Below are positions 33,817-45,931 of a stretch of DNA of 64,000 bases, piece after piece. Position numbers and translations under genes: made by a program. This DNA comes from Ottelia alismoides. Lineage: Eukaryota; Streptophyta; Magnoliopsida; Alismatales; Hydrocharitaceae. Numbering within the stretch: the stretch's first letter is position 1; each line of letters begins with the position of its first letter. A model generated the notes under the pieces. That model ran no database searches, was not told the DNA's origin, and saw nothing but the letters and a program-made list of their open reading frames with translations. The stretch spans positions 620,001 to 684,000 of the forward strand of contig JAZKJV010009788.1 of NCBI GenBank assembly GCA_037367405.1. Reading direction: 5' to 3'.

Positions 33817-34913
33817 CTTATTAATATTTGGAAGCTTGTTCTAATTATTTAAAATACCTTTTAGCCTCCTAAAAATCCACAAAAATAGGATTAAGTCCCT
33901 GTTGCATTATAGATTCACACTACATTTTTGCATTGCATATTTATTGCATTTTCATATTTATTAAAAATAAAAAACATGCATTTATTTCCCTGTTTGCATT
34001 AGAAAACCCATAAAAAAATATAAATATATTTTGAAAAATTCCAAAAAAATCACGTAGTGTCTATTTTATTATCTTTTAGTGTCAGTCCAAAAATCAGTAA
34101 AAACTTCAAAAGAAAAACACTAAAAAAAAATTAAAAACTCTTAAAAACTTCAAAAAATTATAAAAAAATAGCAGAAAAACCCAAAAAGTACAAACTCAGC
34201 TTCTGTTTCTTCCTTATTTTGTTACTTTTATTTGAAAAATAGTGTGAAACATTTTTGCTACTGGTTGCTAATTTTAAATTGCATTTTCGTCACAGCCAGC
34301 CTGATTTCTACTGTTTTGCTTTATTTTAATATTTGAAAATCCCAAAAACATCTTGAAAAATCCCCAACAATCATAAAAACAGTAAAAAACCTTAAAAATA
34401 CCAAAAACATTTATTTTCTGAATTTTGGAGCATTTTTGTGCATTTTTATAAATATTCTACCTTGCCTTTTACTATATTGCATTTACTTTCCAATATTGAA
34501 AAAGAAAATAAAAAAATATAAAATATAAAATCTAAAAATCAGAAAATCAAAAAGCAAAATACAAAATTAAAAATTAAATAAAAAAATTAAAAAATTAAAA
34601 ATTAAAAACCCACAAAAATTGTAGTTGCTTGCTTGCTTAGTGTAGACACTTTACACACACATTCACTTGAGCACAATTTTTGAATTACCCTGTTTGCTCC
34701 CTGTGTTCGAACTCTCTACGTACTTGCATCTATACATCTTTTATGTAGAGTTAAAAATAAATTTTAACTCCACATTGTTTCTAATTTATTGATCTTAGTG
34801 TGGGTTAATTGTTGATCAAATACGGATTTCATTTGAGAGTCGCAACAGCGACGGTTATCTCCGCCTTGTGTGAGATACCAATTTAGACCCTCGTGAGATC
34901 CGCGCTTATCAAA

Positions 34914-34931
34914 TGGCGCCGTTGCCGGGGA
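34914..34931 (+). other. Primer-binding site, element C copy 1
   Basis: TGGCGCCGTTGCCGGGGA, two bases after the LTR end and identical to that of element A. Complementary to plant tRNA-Asp. Confidence 0.93.
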
Positions 34932-36689
34932 GCAACAGCGAGTAGTTTATTTCTTTAGTGATTGTGTGTTGATTGTTTACCATAGCTGCATTTACCTCTC
35001 TTACACTCTTAGTATATTTTGATTGAGCTTTCTGACCATTCTCTTTTCTTGTCTTCTTGCGAGGGACCGCGGAGCAAGGCGGATCGCCTAGGTGACCCGA
35101 AGCAACCTTGGGACGCGGAGCCGGCTATTCTTTAGCCAAGCCGGCAGTAGAGAGCAGGAGGAGTGAGATTGAGTGGTAGTCTAGCTTGCATTTATTTTTG
35201 TGAGAGAGAGAGACTATTAAATTGTAATAATACAGGTACCTTGGACACTTGAACATTCGGGCCTAATTTCCGGGTGTTTGTTCACTCGGGGGCTCACCGC
35301 AGTTTTGCCGCGTTTTCATCGCTGTCATTTTCCGGTTTTGTGTTTATTTTTCATTTTCTTTTGTGGATTGAGCTCCTAGATCTAGGTCCTGCTTGACTCG
35401 AGTAGAATAGGTCCAAACACTTAATTATCTCTGCATGCTCCTATAGTCACGTTTTGGACTTAGACTAATTAAACAGTTAGCGAGTAGCTTCCAAATCCAC
35501 GCGCCGCGAGCTCACACCCGAACAAGCGCTTTCTCCTACTCCAAATGTGTTGGGCAGAGGAGGGGTGAGCCAAGACCGGACACTCGGATTAGAATTTATT
35601 AGCTAACTTGTGGTTCTTCACGCTAGCAGTTGCCTAATCTAGGACGATTTCCATGTGCATACAGGCATGTAGTTTAGGTTTATAAATTTCTGCTTTGCAT
35701 CCCGCATGGAGAGAGCTGGGAGTCACTGTAAGTCTTCTTACTTTGCACGCATCATTTAGGCACAAAGGTGAGATCTCCATCTTTGTGTCGACTTGCACGG
35801 CTTTTCCGACTCTTTTCTCCCTCTGTTTTTGGACAAAGTAGGATAAAGGAAAAAAATACAAAAACGTTAGGCGCTTGTTTGAATTTACTCAAAAGAAGCG
35901 ATAACACCAAAAAAATTAAAAAAGGGACTGCTGAAGAAAACTTGACCAAAATAAAAAAGGTAATTGGATTCATTGCTTGGGGTGAGTAATACCCTCACTT
36001 GTATTCAGGTTGCATGGGAAGGTCTCCTTCCAAGTGAGGTGAGCGCTTCGTAAGGATTAGAGCCAAAAACCCAGCTTGTGGCTGCCTTGTGTATCGCCTG
36101 GATTACCGAAGTATTGGCGCTTCTATCGTACGTAGTCGAGTAGGGCTTGGTCACCATTGGTGACTCACTACTGTGTGAGCATCGACCTCGTCCGAAGTAT
36201 CGAGCATAGGCCACGCCTTCACGGGGGTGTCTGTCTCACCGGCTGCGTCCGAGTAGGTTCTTGCACGCTCACGGGTGATTCCGTTGCGAGCGAGATCCGA
36301 AGTATCGGTTTCGCCTATTGGCTTCCTCTCTTATTCTTTGGCTGAGTAGGGATCCAGGAAGGATTACAAGGACCTCAACTGCACAAGCTACAGGTTACAC
36401 AGGAGGAGGACAAGTACGGGATACTTTTCCGGCAGTACTCTCTCTCCTATAGGCGTAGCGTTCTAAGGACTCGTTCAAAGATAAATCTCTGAATCAAGTT
36501 AAAATCGAAAAGATAAAAGCCGAACCTTCACGGCTTCATGTGTTGAGTTGGTGAACTTACCCTTGCTTTGTGTTTGATTGCTAGATTTGTTTAGGTCAAG
36601 ATCAAAAACACAGCACAATTGTGCGCAATTTTGTTGCATCTTACTCTTCTTCTTCTCTTGCCTTTCCTCTACTCTTCTTAATAATCAAG
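34932..36689 (+). other. Element C copy 1 leader
   Basis: A 1.76-kb noncoding leader. A donor-like CACT|GTAAGT is at 35728-35733 after gctggga, as in A. Around 36105-36310 the motif 'cgaagtat' recurs (near 36108, 36195 and 36298), and a GTCACC/GGTGAC hairpin lies near 36150. The block CATGTGTTGAGTTGGTGAA (36537-36555), shared with A, sits 135 bp before the gag ATG. Possible acceptors (gctag, tttag, acacag) lie between 36580 and 36615. Confidence 0.65.
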
Positions 36690-38924
36690 ATGATGGGACG
36701 GAGATCTCTTAGGCCGACCCTGTCGGCACCGCTATCCCGCACTCCTCCTTATTCATCTAGGACTACCTCGGAGAGTCCGCTCTCCGAGCCTGAGTATACA
36801 TCCGCCCTGTTCCCCCTCGACCACTCTTCCCATTCTCCCTCTCTCAGTCCAATTATTTCAGATTTCAGTGCATCACAGAGTTCAGATCATTCTACAGCAC
36901 CTGAGATGGCCTCTTTTGCTTTTACAGAAGATCCAGTCATGTCGGACAGAGGCGAGCATGAAGATGATCATGAGCACCCTCCATTCGTATTTGATCAGGC
37001 AGCCATCAACAATTCGTTGTTAGCATCCCTGGAAACCATGCAGAGACAGATCCGAGACCAGGGAACATTTATGGGTGATCTCATGCGAGAGATAGCGCAG
37101 ATGAGAGAAGACCGTGCTGGCGGAGAAGGTGGAGGAGGAGGAGGACCCGATGTAGGAGGAGACAATCCAGGCGGCGAGAGACCGCCACAGACCATCATGA
37201 GGGAATTGCATAACCCAGCTTCATCCCTCACTCACCGATGGATTCGACTCCCACCTATCCATGGAGACTTCGAGCTTCGGCACAACACAATTCAGATGCT
37301 ACCCAAGTTCCATGGGTTGCCGACCGAAGAGCCGCACCTCCACCTCCAAGAATTCGAGATGATTTGCAGCACCATCCATGATCGGTTGATAACCGAGGAC
37401 ACAATCAAGATGATCGCCTTTCCATTCTCTTTGGTTGACAGAGCCGCCTATTGGCTCAAACATCTTGGGCGTTTCGTCGACACATGGGCAGATCTCCGGG
37501 CCGCATTCCTGAAGAAGTACTATCCTCTCGGCCGGACCAACGCAGCTCGAGCCATGATCAGCAACTTCGTCATGATCCCAAATGAACAGTTCCATGAAGC
37601 CTGGGATCGATTCAGAGAGCTCATCGACCGGTGTCCCCACCACGACATCTCCAAGCCCAATCTCGTTCAGAGTTTCTTTTGCGGGCTGACACCGGAGCTG
37701 CAGGGGCTAGTGAACGCCTCTTGCGGTGGGTCTTATTTCTCCAAGGGAGAGGACGACGTCTGGGCCGTCTACGAAGGCATGGCAGAAAACTCCACAGTGA
37801 TGACCCAGGCCCGAGTCTATACACAGCAGAAGCCCCCGCAAGGAGCGGGATCATTTCAGAGGATCGCTCGCATCGATGCCGGTCCCAACACAGTGTCGGT
37901 AGCCGCAGCCCAAGCCGAATCAGCCGCAGCCGATATGGGCATCATCAGTGAAAAGCTGGACCGCATGGAGATCCTTGAGAAGAAACAAAATCAAGGCATG
38001 GCCCAGATGGACCAGATTGCCAAAACCATGAGTGACCTAAAAACCCAAATGCTGTGCATTCAGGAGGCCCAATCGCACTCCCAACAGCCTCCTAGGTCAC
38101 AGGTTGCATCCCGCGGCAGCAACTCCAACCAGGCCTCTACCTTATACCGTCAGGTAAACCATATCCAGGCAGAGCCGGTTCCCTTGCTGCAGTACCATCC
38201 AGAGCAACCGCCATCTTCGGACACGCAGATGGTGGTCTATCAGCCGGAGCAACCACTGGCAGTTCTACCTCCACCTTCCTTTGAGCAGGAACCATTGATG
38301 GAAGTCAATGGGATTTGGTACGACCGGTACCCTCAGCCCGCAATTCGTCGGGATCACCCCGGATTCCGTTGGGGCAACGGTGGATCCTCTTCCCAACAGC
38401 AGAACCCTGCCCAAGGATACCAGAACAGCCAGCCACAACAGCAACACCAGCAGCCCCAGTATGCCCAACCGCAGCAATATCACAGTGGTCCTCGTCCCAA
38501 CTATCAGGGACAGCAGTGGAGGCAGCGCGAGCAGCCTCAGCGTTTTCAGAACCAGCCTCCCCAGTACCAGCAGCAGCAGCCTCGTTTCCAACAGGGAAAC
38601 TCATCCGGTTCTCAGCACCACTCCTTTGAGAACCCCGCTCTTGATGATCTTGCCCGCTTGCTTTCTGAACAGCAAGCCTCCTTCAGGCAAGAAATGGATG
38701 AATTCCGGCAGGAAATGAGGGAGATAATCAAAGGCAAAGCCGCCATACCAGCTCAGATCGAACCAAACCCTAATAATTTCAAAAGAAAGCCTGAGCAGGT
38801 AGAGTTTACAGAGGATACCCTTCCTAGTGACTATGAGAATGACATGACATATTTCTATTATGATGCTGATTTTGTTACTACTAGGAGCGGTAGGATACCC
38901 GCCGGCGGCGTCTCTTCTGAGTGA
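36690..38924 (+). pseudogene. gag: Element C copy 1 Gag (744 codons, premature TGA)
   Basis: I chose the start MMGRRSLRPTL at 36690 as the first ATG in the frame. The Gag core at residues about 203-367 reads LPKFHGLPTEEPHLHLQEFE, AAYWLKHLGRF, FLKKYYPLGRTN and NEQFHEAWDRFRELI. A Gln/Pro-rich tract spans about 567-640. I see no CCHC knuckle. The frame ends at TGA 38922-38924, where copy 2 has CGA: a C-to-T change at a CpG, so decay rather than a programmed stop. Sequence continues in the same frame beyond it. Confidence 0.88.
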
Positions 38925-40727
38925 CAACCGGATGCAGAACCAGGAGCGCCAGAAGAGCAGAGAAGCGGTGCTGATGCCGCTCATGATGATGTTGACGGCG
39001 GTGCTGATGCCGTTGTGATACCAGATGAAGACGGTGGTGCTGATGCCACCATTTTTGATGCAGAACATGAAAGCGGTGCTGATGCCGCAGAGACAGGTGC
39101 CAGTGGTGGTACTGAGGCCACCACATCTCCTTTTGTTGAAACTCCAGCTGTGGTGTCACCACGTTTTGTATCTTTGGACTGTGATCAAAACAAAAACAAC
39201 AAAAATATGAATAAAGAAAAGGTTTCTGTTCAAATTACGGATCCATATGTATTGAATGATGATGTTGGTATGGATTCCCCTTCTTCACAGGCACAGGAAC
39301 CTATTTCTAGTCCTCCATCTGAGGAGGCCCCTACTATCCCCTTCCCAGAGGCACTTCGCCGGGCGAAGGGGAATAAAAAAGAAAATCCAAAAAAGAACCA
39401 GGAGTTAGAGTTCGGCAATCAGATGATTGACAGATTCCACATTCAGCTGACTCTACGTGAAGCTTTTGAGCATATCCCTTTCTTCAAAAAGAATCTGAGA
39501 GAGACAACCACTGTCAGAAGAAAGCGGAGGCACAGAGATCAGATCCATATGCTCACACATGACACTTGCTGCACCATTCAGAACAAGTTGCCAGCCAAGA
39601 GACCAGATGCAGGAGCTCCCTATGTCAGATGCGAGATTCAAGAGCAGCAATTTGATCGTACTCTATTAGACAGCGGCTCTTCAATTAACCTCCTTCCGGC
39701 AGCCTTACTCAAGCAATTTGAGTTCGGCACTCTTCATCGAAGCAGAACAGTCCTTCAGTTTGCTGATAGGTCGATAAAGAGGCCGAAGGGGTTGTTGAAA
39801 GACGTGGTCGTTACCATTCAGGGCCTGAAATTCCCCGTGGACTTCGTTGTGTTGGACATGGAGATCCCTGAGTCGGTAACCGATGCCCCCATCATACTCG
39901 GACGCCCATTCTTGGCCACAGCCAAGGCGGTGACCGACCATGATTGCGGGAAGGTATGTTTTCGCGTAGAGGGCGAGACCATACAAATAGAGACGATCGA
40001 GGAGACCAGAGCCAGAGAGTTAGAATGCTCCGAGCAGTCCAGCGAAGCCGCGCAGATGACAGAGGAAGAGCTAGACGTCCACCAGGTTCGTGATTTTGAA
40101 ATGACTGATGATGAATCTAACTGGAAAGACCCTGTAGCACCGACTCTCGCCTTGCCTACCGAATCATTGTACCTCAAGCTCATGGCAATCGAAAGTCGGG
40201 AGAGCACATTCCTGGATACGGATACACCTGAGGCTGACAGCATCGCGACGAGTGGTGCCGATGATTTCAATTCCTGTTCTTCTATTTCTGATCCCTCGTA
40301 TTCAGACATTGATTGGGCCTATTTTGATGATCCGTTGTCTTGTCTGATTCATTCTGAACCAGCAACCATGACAGAGTGCGAGCCCGTACAATACATTGAT
40401 AATTCAGTCAGCCGCCTTTCGTCAGAAATTCATGTCGAGCGAGAGTTCTCTCATGCAGACCTTGTGGCATTCACACAGACATATCAGAAGCCAGATCTGC
40501 CACCTCCCAGTTGTCCTGAAAGAAAACCTCTGCCGCAATCAATGAAGTATAGATTCCTTGCGGGTGAGCCTGAAATGCACCCAGTCATTATCTCAGCAGA
40601 TTTGACTGGAGAACAAGAATCTCGTCTGATGGAGGTTCTTGAAAGAAACCGCAAGGCAATCGGTTGGAATATAGCTGACCTCAAGGGGCTGAGCCCGAAG
40701 CTGTGCTCCCACCACATCTATCTCTAG
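38925..40727 (+). pseudogene. pro: Element C copy 1 protease region (between two stops)
   Basis: In frame with gag. It starts with an acidic stretch holding four GADA repeats (DNA motif GGTGCTGATGCC at 38967, 39000, 39036 and 39075). The aspartic protease follows: LLDSGSSINLLP with Asp at 39669, canonical D-S-G, and IILGRPFLATAKAV. It ends at TAG 40725-40727, where copy 2 has GAG (G-to-T). The sequence before the stop is the linker leading into RT. Confidence 0.88.
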
Positions 40728-43409
40728 GATGGCGCTAAGCCATCGTGCGAATTCCAGCGACGGCTGAACCCGAATCTTCGAGAGGTTGTCATGAAAGAAA
40801 TCTCAAAGTGGTGGAGTGCTGATTTCATCTATCCCATCTCCGACTCAAAATGGGTAAGTCCGTTACACGTGGTGCCCAAGAAGACGGGTATCACAACAGT
40901 TGTCAACGAGTTCGGAGAGGAGGTCGCTACCAGAGTACCAACTTCTTGGAGGGTCTGTGTGGACTACAGACGATTAAATGAGGCCACCAAGAAGGATCAC
41001 TTCCCGCTGCCCTTCCTTGATCAGATTATCGAGCGGTTAGCCGGGAAGAGCCATTACTGTTTTCTTGATGGGTACTCTGGATATAATCAAGTGGCCATTG
41101 CGCCCGAAGACCAAGAGAAAACGACCTTCACCTGTCCGTTTGGGACATATGCTTTCAGACGGATGCCCTTTGGTCTATGTAACGCTCCAGCGACATTCCA
41201 AAGGTGCATGTTGTCCATCTTCTCGGACATGGTGGGTACCTGTTTAGAGGTCTTCATGGATGACTTCTCGGTCTATGGCGACGGGTTTGATGCCTGTCTT
41301 GACTGCCTAGACCGTGTGCTGAAGCGCTGCATAGAGGTCAATCTTGTATTATCCTGGGAGAAGAGTCATTTCATGATGACTCAAGGGACGGTCCTTGGGC
41401 ATATCGTCTCCAACAGAGGCATGGAGGTCGATCCTGCCAAGGTGGATATCATCAGAAAACTCAATCCGCCGTCCAATTTGCGTCAGTTACGGTCTTTTCT
41501 GGGGCATGTCGGTTTCTACCGACGGTTTATTCAGGACTTCAGTCGAATTGCCCGACCGTTGACTGACTTGCTAACCAAAGACACCGAGTTTATTGTCAAT
41601 GATAAGTGTCTTGAATCATTTGAGACTCTCAAGAATATGGTTGTCTCAGCTCCTGTCCTTCAGCCACCCGATTGGTCTCTTCCATTCGAGATCATGACGG
41701 ATGCTTCAGATTTTGCCGTTGGGGCTGTTCTTGGACAGAGGAGGGATGGTTTACCCTTTGCCATTCACTACGCCAGCCGGACCTTAGATGCCGCTCAAAG
41801 GAATTACACTGTGACTGAAAAAGAAATGCTGGCCGTAGTCTTCGCTCTTGATAAGTATCGATCTTACATTCTCGGATCTAGAGTAACTGTGTACACCGAT
41901 CATACCGCCATCCGGTACTTAATGGCCAAGAAGGATGCCAAAGCACGCCTTACCAGATGGATCCTCCTACTCCAGGAATTTGATATTGAAATTAAGGACA
42001 AGCCTGGAGTCAAGAATGTGGTGGCGGATCATCTCTCCAGATTGGAGGATCTTGAGGAATCTGAGCCCAGCGCACCTATATCAGAGACGTTTCCAGATGA
42101 GGCGATCTTGGCTGTCACCTCACTCCCGTGGTATGCTGACTTTGTAAACTATCTTGTTGCCAAGACAGTCCCTCAAGGTTGGCCCAGGCAGAAACTTGAG
42201 ACCTTCCTAGCTAAGGCCAAGTTTTATCATTGGGAGGATCCCATCCTTTATCATGAAGGAGGGGATAGTATCTGGAGGAGGTGCATTCCTCAGGAAGAGC
42301 AGCATAGCGTCCTCACATACTGCCACAAGCTTGAGGCAGGAGGACATCATTCTGGAAAAAGGACAGCACAAAAGGTGCTTCAATCCGGCCTATGGTGGCC
42401 TACTCTCTTCAAGGATTCTGATGAGTTCGTGAAGGGATGTACTGACTGTCAGAAAATGGGAACCTGCGGACAGAGAGACATGATGCCCATGCAACCCATT
42501 CACTTCTGTGAGGTTTTTGATGCATGGGGGATTGATTTCATGGGCCCATTTCCTAAGAGTCAGGGATTCGAGCATATTTTGCTCGCTGTAGATTATGTCA
42601 GTCGATGGGTTGAGGCCATCCCCGCCCGAGCCGCAGATGCTAAAACCGTTTGCAAATTCTTGAGGAAAAATATCATTTCACGGTTCGGGGTACCTAGAGT
42701 TTTGATTTCTGACGGGGGGTCTCATTTCATCAATGACAAAGTTAGGGCCCTTGCTGACGAGTTCGGCATTGACCATCGGGTTGCAACTCCTTATCACCCT
42801 CAGACTAATGGTCTTGCTGAAGTATCGAATCGGGAGATAAAGACGATCTTGCAGAAAGTTGTCCGCCCAGACCGAAAGGATTGGTCACAACTTTTGGACT
42901 CGGTCCTATGGGCCTATCGGACCTCTTTCAAAAATCCATTGGGGACATCTCCCTTTCGTCTCGTCTATGGCAAGCCGTGCCATTTACCAGTGGAAATCAA
43001 GCACAAATCTTTATGGGCAGTTACTGAGTTACTTTTGGATCCTGAAAGTATAGGAGATCAGAGACGAGCAGAATTGGCAGCCCTGGAGGAACTAAGAGAC
43101 ACAGCCTTTTCGAACAGCCTACAGTACAAAGAAAAAGTGAAGACATGGCACGATTCGCATATCAGCCATAAACAGTTTGAGCCAGATCAGAAAGTATGGT
43201 TGTTTGATTCCAGGCTGAAATTATTCCCAGGGAAGTTGCAGAGCAAGTGGAAAGGTCCGTATGTGGTTAGGAAGGTACATGACAATGGCAGTATTGATAT
43301 ATCCGAACCGTCATCTTCTTCTACCTTCCGCGTCAATGGTCAACGCTTGAAACTATATCTTGATCATGATCCGCCAACCATTGACGTTGCCCCCATTCTT
43401 CTGGTATGA
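40728..43409 (+). pseudogene. pol: Element C copy 1 RT-RNase H-integrase (open, no start of its own)
   Basis: Same frame as the two preceding parts. It is open to TGA 43407-43409 and holds complete RT ([24 protein letters not shown]), RNase H ([40 protein letters not shown]), the integrase HHCC zinc domain (CTDCQ), a core with two Asp and a Glu (35 residues between the second Asp and Glu) and a GPY module. It could only be made by reading through two stops. An Arg-to-Cys change is seen just after the TAG (CpG change near 40746). Confidence 0.9.
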
Positions 43410-43589
43410 GATGTGTTCTTTGACTCATATAATTCTGCATCTCATACATGGTGATCAACTCCATCTGCCGCTGTAGAGATCCATCTGTTCATATCACTCT
43501 CATCTGTTGAGTCATTTCCTTCTTTTCTTCTTTTCCATCTCTATCTTCTTCATCTATCAAAAAGGTGCCGCCCTTGTAGACAGTTTTCC

Positions 43590-43625
43590 ATACTTAGGAT
43601 GTACTTTGTCCTAAGTATAGGGGGG
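43590..43625 (+). other. Hairpin followed by PPT-like motif, C copy 1 unit 1
   Basis: ATACTTAGGA (43590-43599) pairs with TCCTAAGTAT (43609-43618), followed by AGGGGGG. Copy 2 has the same at 58456-58491. Confidence 0.82.
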
Positions 43626-43682
43626 TGTGCACCCCGAGTTTCTCTATTCTTTTTGATCCTCTCCATTGTCTCCTCTTCTTGT

Positions 43683-43719
43683 CTATACTTAGGGATATCT
43701 TACCCTAAGTATAGGGGGA
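43683..43719 (+). other. Hairpin followed by PPT-like motif, C copy 1 unit 2
   Basis: CTATACTTAGGG pairs perfectly with CCCTAAGTATAG (12 bp, 8-base loop); the G-run follows. Copy 2: 58549-58585. Confidence 0.82.
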
Positions 43720-43781
43720 GACAATCTGAGTACGATATGTTCATTCCCACCCTTGACCCTCCCTGCGTTGTGTACAGTCTG

Positions 43782-43819
43782 CTATACTTAGGATTATTTG
43801 ATCCTAAGTATAGGGGGGA
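43782..43819 (+). other. Hairpin followed by PPT-like motif, C copy 1 unit 3
   Basis: CTATACTTAGGAT pairs perfectly with ATCCTAAGTATAG (13 bp, loop tatttg), followed by GGGGGGA including the stem end. Copy 2: 58648-58685. The loop is close to that of the B unit at 17548. Confidence 0.83.
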
Positions 43820-43864
43820 CGGTCAACTTCTCATTCATTGATTCATTCATTCTTTAGACTTGTC

Positions 43865-43980
43865 GATACTTAGTACGAGTTATGTCTTCTCTTTTCTCTC
43901 CGATCTATGAGGACATAGCTCAAGCTAAGTATAGGGGGGTCGTATATACTGTGTATATACTTTAAGCCATAACTCGTACT
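43865..43980 (+). other. Three-segment alternative-pairing unit, C copy 1
   Basis: Segment 1 43866-43886, segment 2 43912-43932, segment 3 43968-43980. Pairing 1:2 gives ATACTTAG/CTAAGTAT, GAG/CTC and TATGTC/GACATA, separated by small mismatches. Pairing 1:3 is AGTACGAGTTATG/CATAACTCGTACT, 13 perfect pairs. The two states exclude each other. The G-run AAGTATAGGGGGG starts in segment 2, and a GTATATAC-tgt-GTATATAC hairpin separates segments 2 and 3. Copy 2: 58731-58846. Confidence 0.78.
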
Positions 43981-45931
43981 TTCGTAATAAATATGGCTAA
44001 TAATTCATTAATAATTCATTACAAATCCTTTAAATAAAAAGATGTGGTAATTCCTCAAATTCTTTTTGTATATACTGATTAATAAATCAGGTGAAAATGT
44101 TTTCTGCAAAAATATTTGAAAAATAGTTTGAAAGTCTTTGTGAACATCTATTGAACACCATTTTGAAAATATTTTCAACCTGTGTAAAAATGTGTGGTTT
44201 GTAAAAATTTCTTTTCTTTGTCTGAAATAAAATGTTTGAAAAATGATTTGCAAATGGTTTGAAAAATGGTTGCAAAAATATTTGAAAAATCTATACATAC
44301 TGTTTTGAAAACCGATTGCAAAATGATTTTCAAATGTGTGTAAATGATTGTAAAAATTATTTTGGACTATAGTTTTCAAAAAAAAAAAAATTGTTTGAAA
44401 AACTTTGTGTCAAATAAGTTTGAGGAATATGTACATCTCACTAAAATCAACTATATCTATATATATAAAACTGACCACTTACCCTTGTAAAATTCTGAAA
44501 TCCACTTCTTGTAAATATAAGAAGCACTCCCGTGTACATATTTTCACCTAGTTTTCAGCCAAATCTTTTTGATTTCAAAAATCCCAAAAACATTTGCAAA
44601 ACCAAAATCCAAAAACATTTGAAAAATCTGTTTGAAAAATACAAAAAAAAAAAAAAAATTTGCATCTGCATGCATCATCATCATCTTTTCAAAAATCCAT
44701 AAAAAGTTCAAAATCTTGAAAATTGCATCACAAAAATATTTTCTGCATCGCATTGCATAGCATGAGCATTTTTCGGATCGAGTTTGATAGTTGAACAAGT
44801 CTAAGTAAAATCCGAAGATTGGAGCTTGATTGGACCTTATAATCTACCTAATAACAGGAACCTTATAGGAACTAGGTTTGAGGCACTTCAGGTCTAGTTG
44901 ACTTAATTCTTTGAGGATCACGGGACTTGGTTCAATGGATTCTTGACTGCCTAAGTAGAGTATTTCGGAGCACACGCACGACTCTTGTTGATAATGACCT
45001 AACTTGGACACCTGCACCTTTCACATAGCTCTCCATGGATGAGGTGGTGAGGAGGCAGTTTCCTTTGGCTTGGGGTAGCATATGAGGGTAGTACTTCTAG
45101 GCGGAACCTCTCTTCTTCTTATAGTGAAGGAAGTGCACCTCAACTTGGTCTAGTGGTGATGAAGGCTAAAGACAGAAGCCGTGGGTTGCAATAAAGCTTC
45201 AAAAGAGGGATAGTCCACTGGCTCAAGAGGAAAATTTCTTGTATATATACTGCTCATGTAGATATGTTGTACAGATGCAATTGAAAAAAAACAAAAAAAA
45301 ATGCAAAAAAAAAAAAAAAGAACTCCAAAAAAGTGGTGGGTCGGATTGAAAATTTAATAATCCCACCGGAGTATGTATATAATCAAATAAAGCAAAAGCT
45401 TATGGTATCCATGTAACATCTCATGAAGCTTGCAGCGGGAGACTTAGCTACACTGGTTAAGCTCCCAAAAGTCTATACTTCTTCCCCCTCTTCTTGAGCC
45501 GGTTGCACTTGAACTTAGAAGGGAATACCCCGCTTCTCGAGGAAAGAGTTGCTAGACCGAGGGATTAGAGTTACTAGGTTGGGGGAGGTTGTTTCTTTGT
45601 CACTTCTGAGGTGGGGAGCTACATATCACTTACACTGTACAAGTCAGATTCATAGTCGTAAGATTTTGCGTATGAGTTGAGATATTTCTGACCTGGCTAT
45701 TGAGGAGACTTGGACAGAGTTTTGGGATACTCAAGGACTGTTGGATTTCAAATTTAGTTCTCATTAAGGTTCCGACCGCACTAAAATTCCCAAGGGTCCG
45801 ACTTAAGCTCCAAACTTTGATTTTGCGAAGACAAGTTTGATAATCAAGTAAAATCCAAGTTCTTCTTTTTCTTTTCTTTCTTTTTCTTTCTGCACATATT
45901 GCATATGTGTTTGCTAGGGACTAGCAAAGGT

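Larger units (their letters stand above)
31080..34911 (+). repeat. Element C LTR1 (3832 bp)
   Basis: TGATGAAGCC ... CGCTTATCA. Compared with LTR2 and LTR3 it carries private variants at 31157, 32100, 32560, 32960 and 33325. The last three are C-to-T or G-to-A at CpG, typical of deamination of methylated DNA. LTR1-3 differ at only a handful of sites in more than 3 kb, so the element is young. Confidence 0.95.
43410..45931 (+). other. Element C copy 1 3' noncoding region
   Basis: 2.5 kb without a recognisable frame. It holds three hairpin/G-run units and a three-segment unit (43590-43980), degenerate tttgaaaaat repeats (about 44090-44400), long A-runs (44642-44658, 45286-45319), and a perfect TTTGCTAG-GGA-CTAGCAAA hairpin (45910-45928) before the PPT. 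No env-like frame. Confidence 0.75.
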
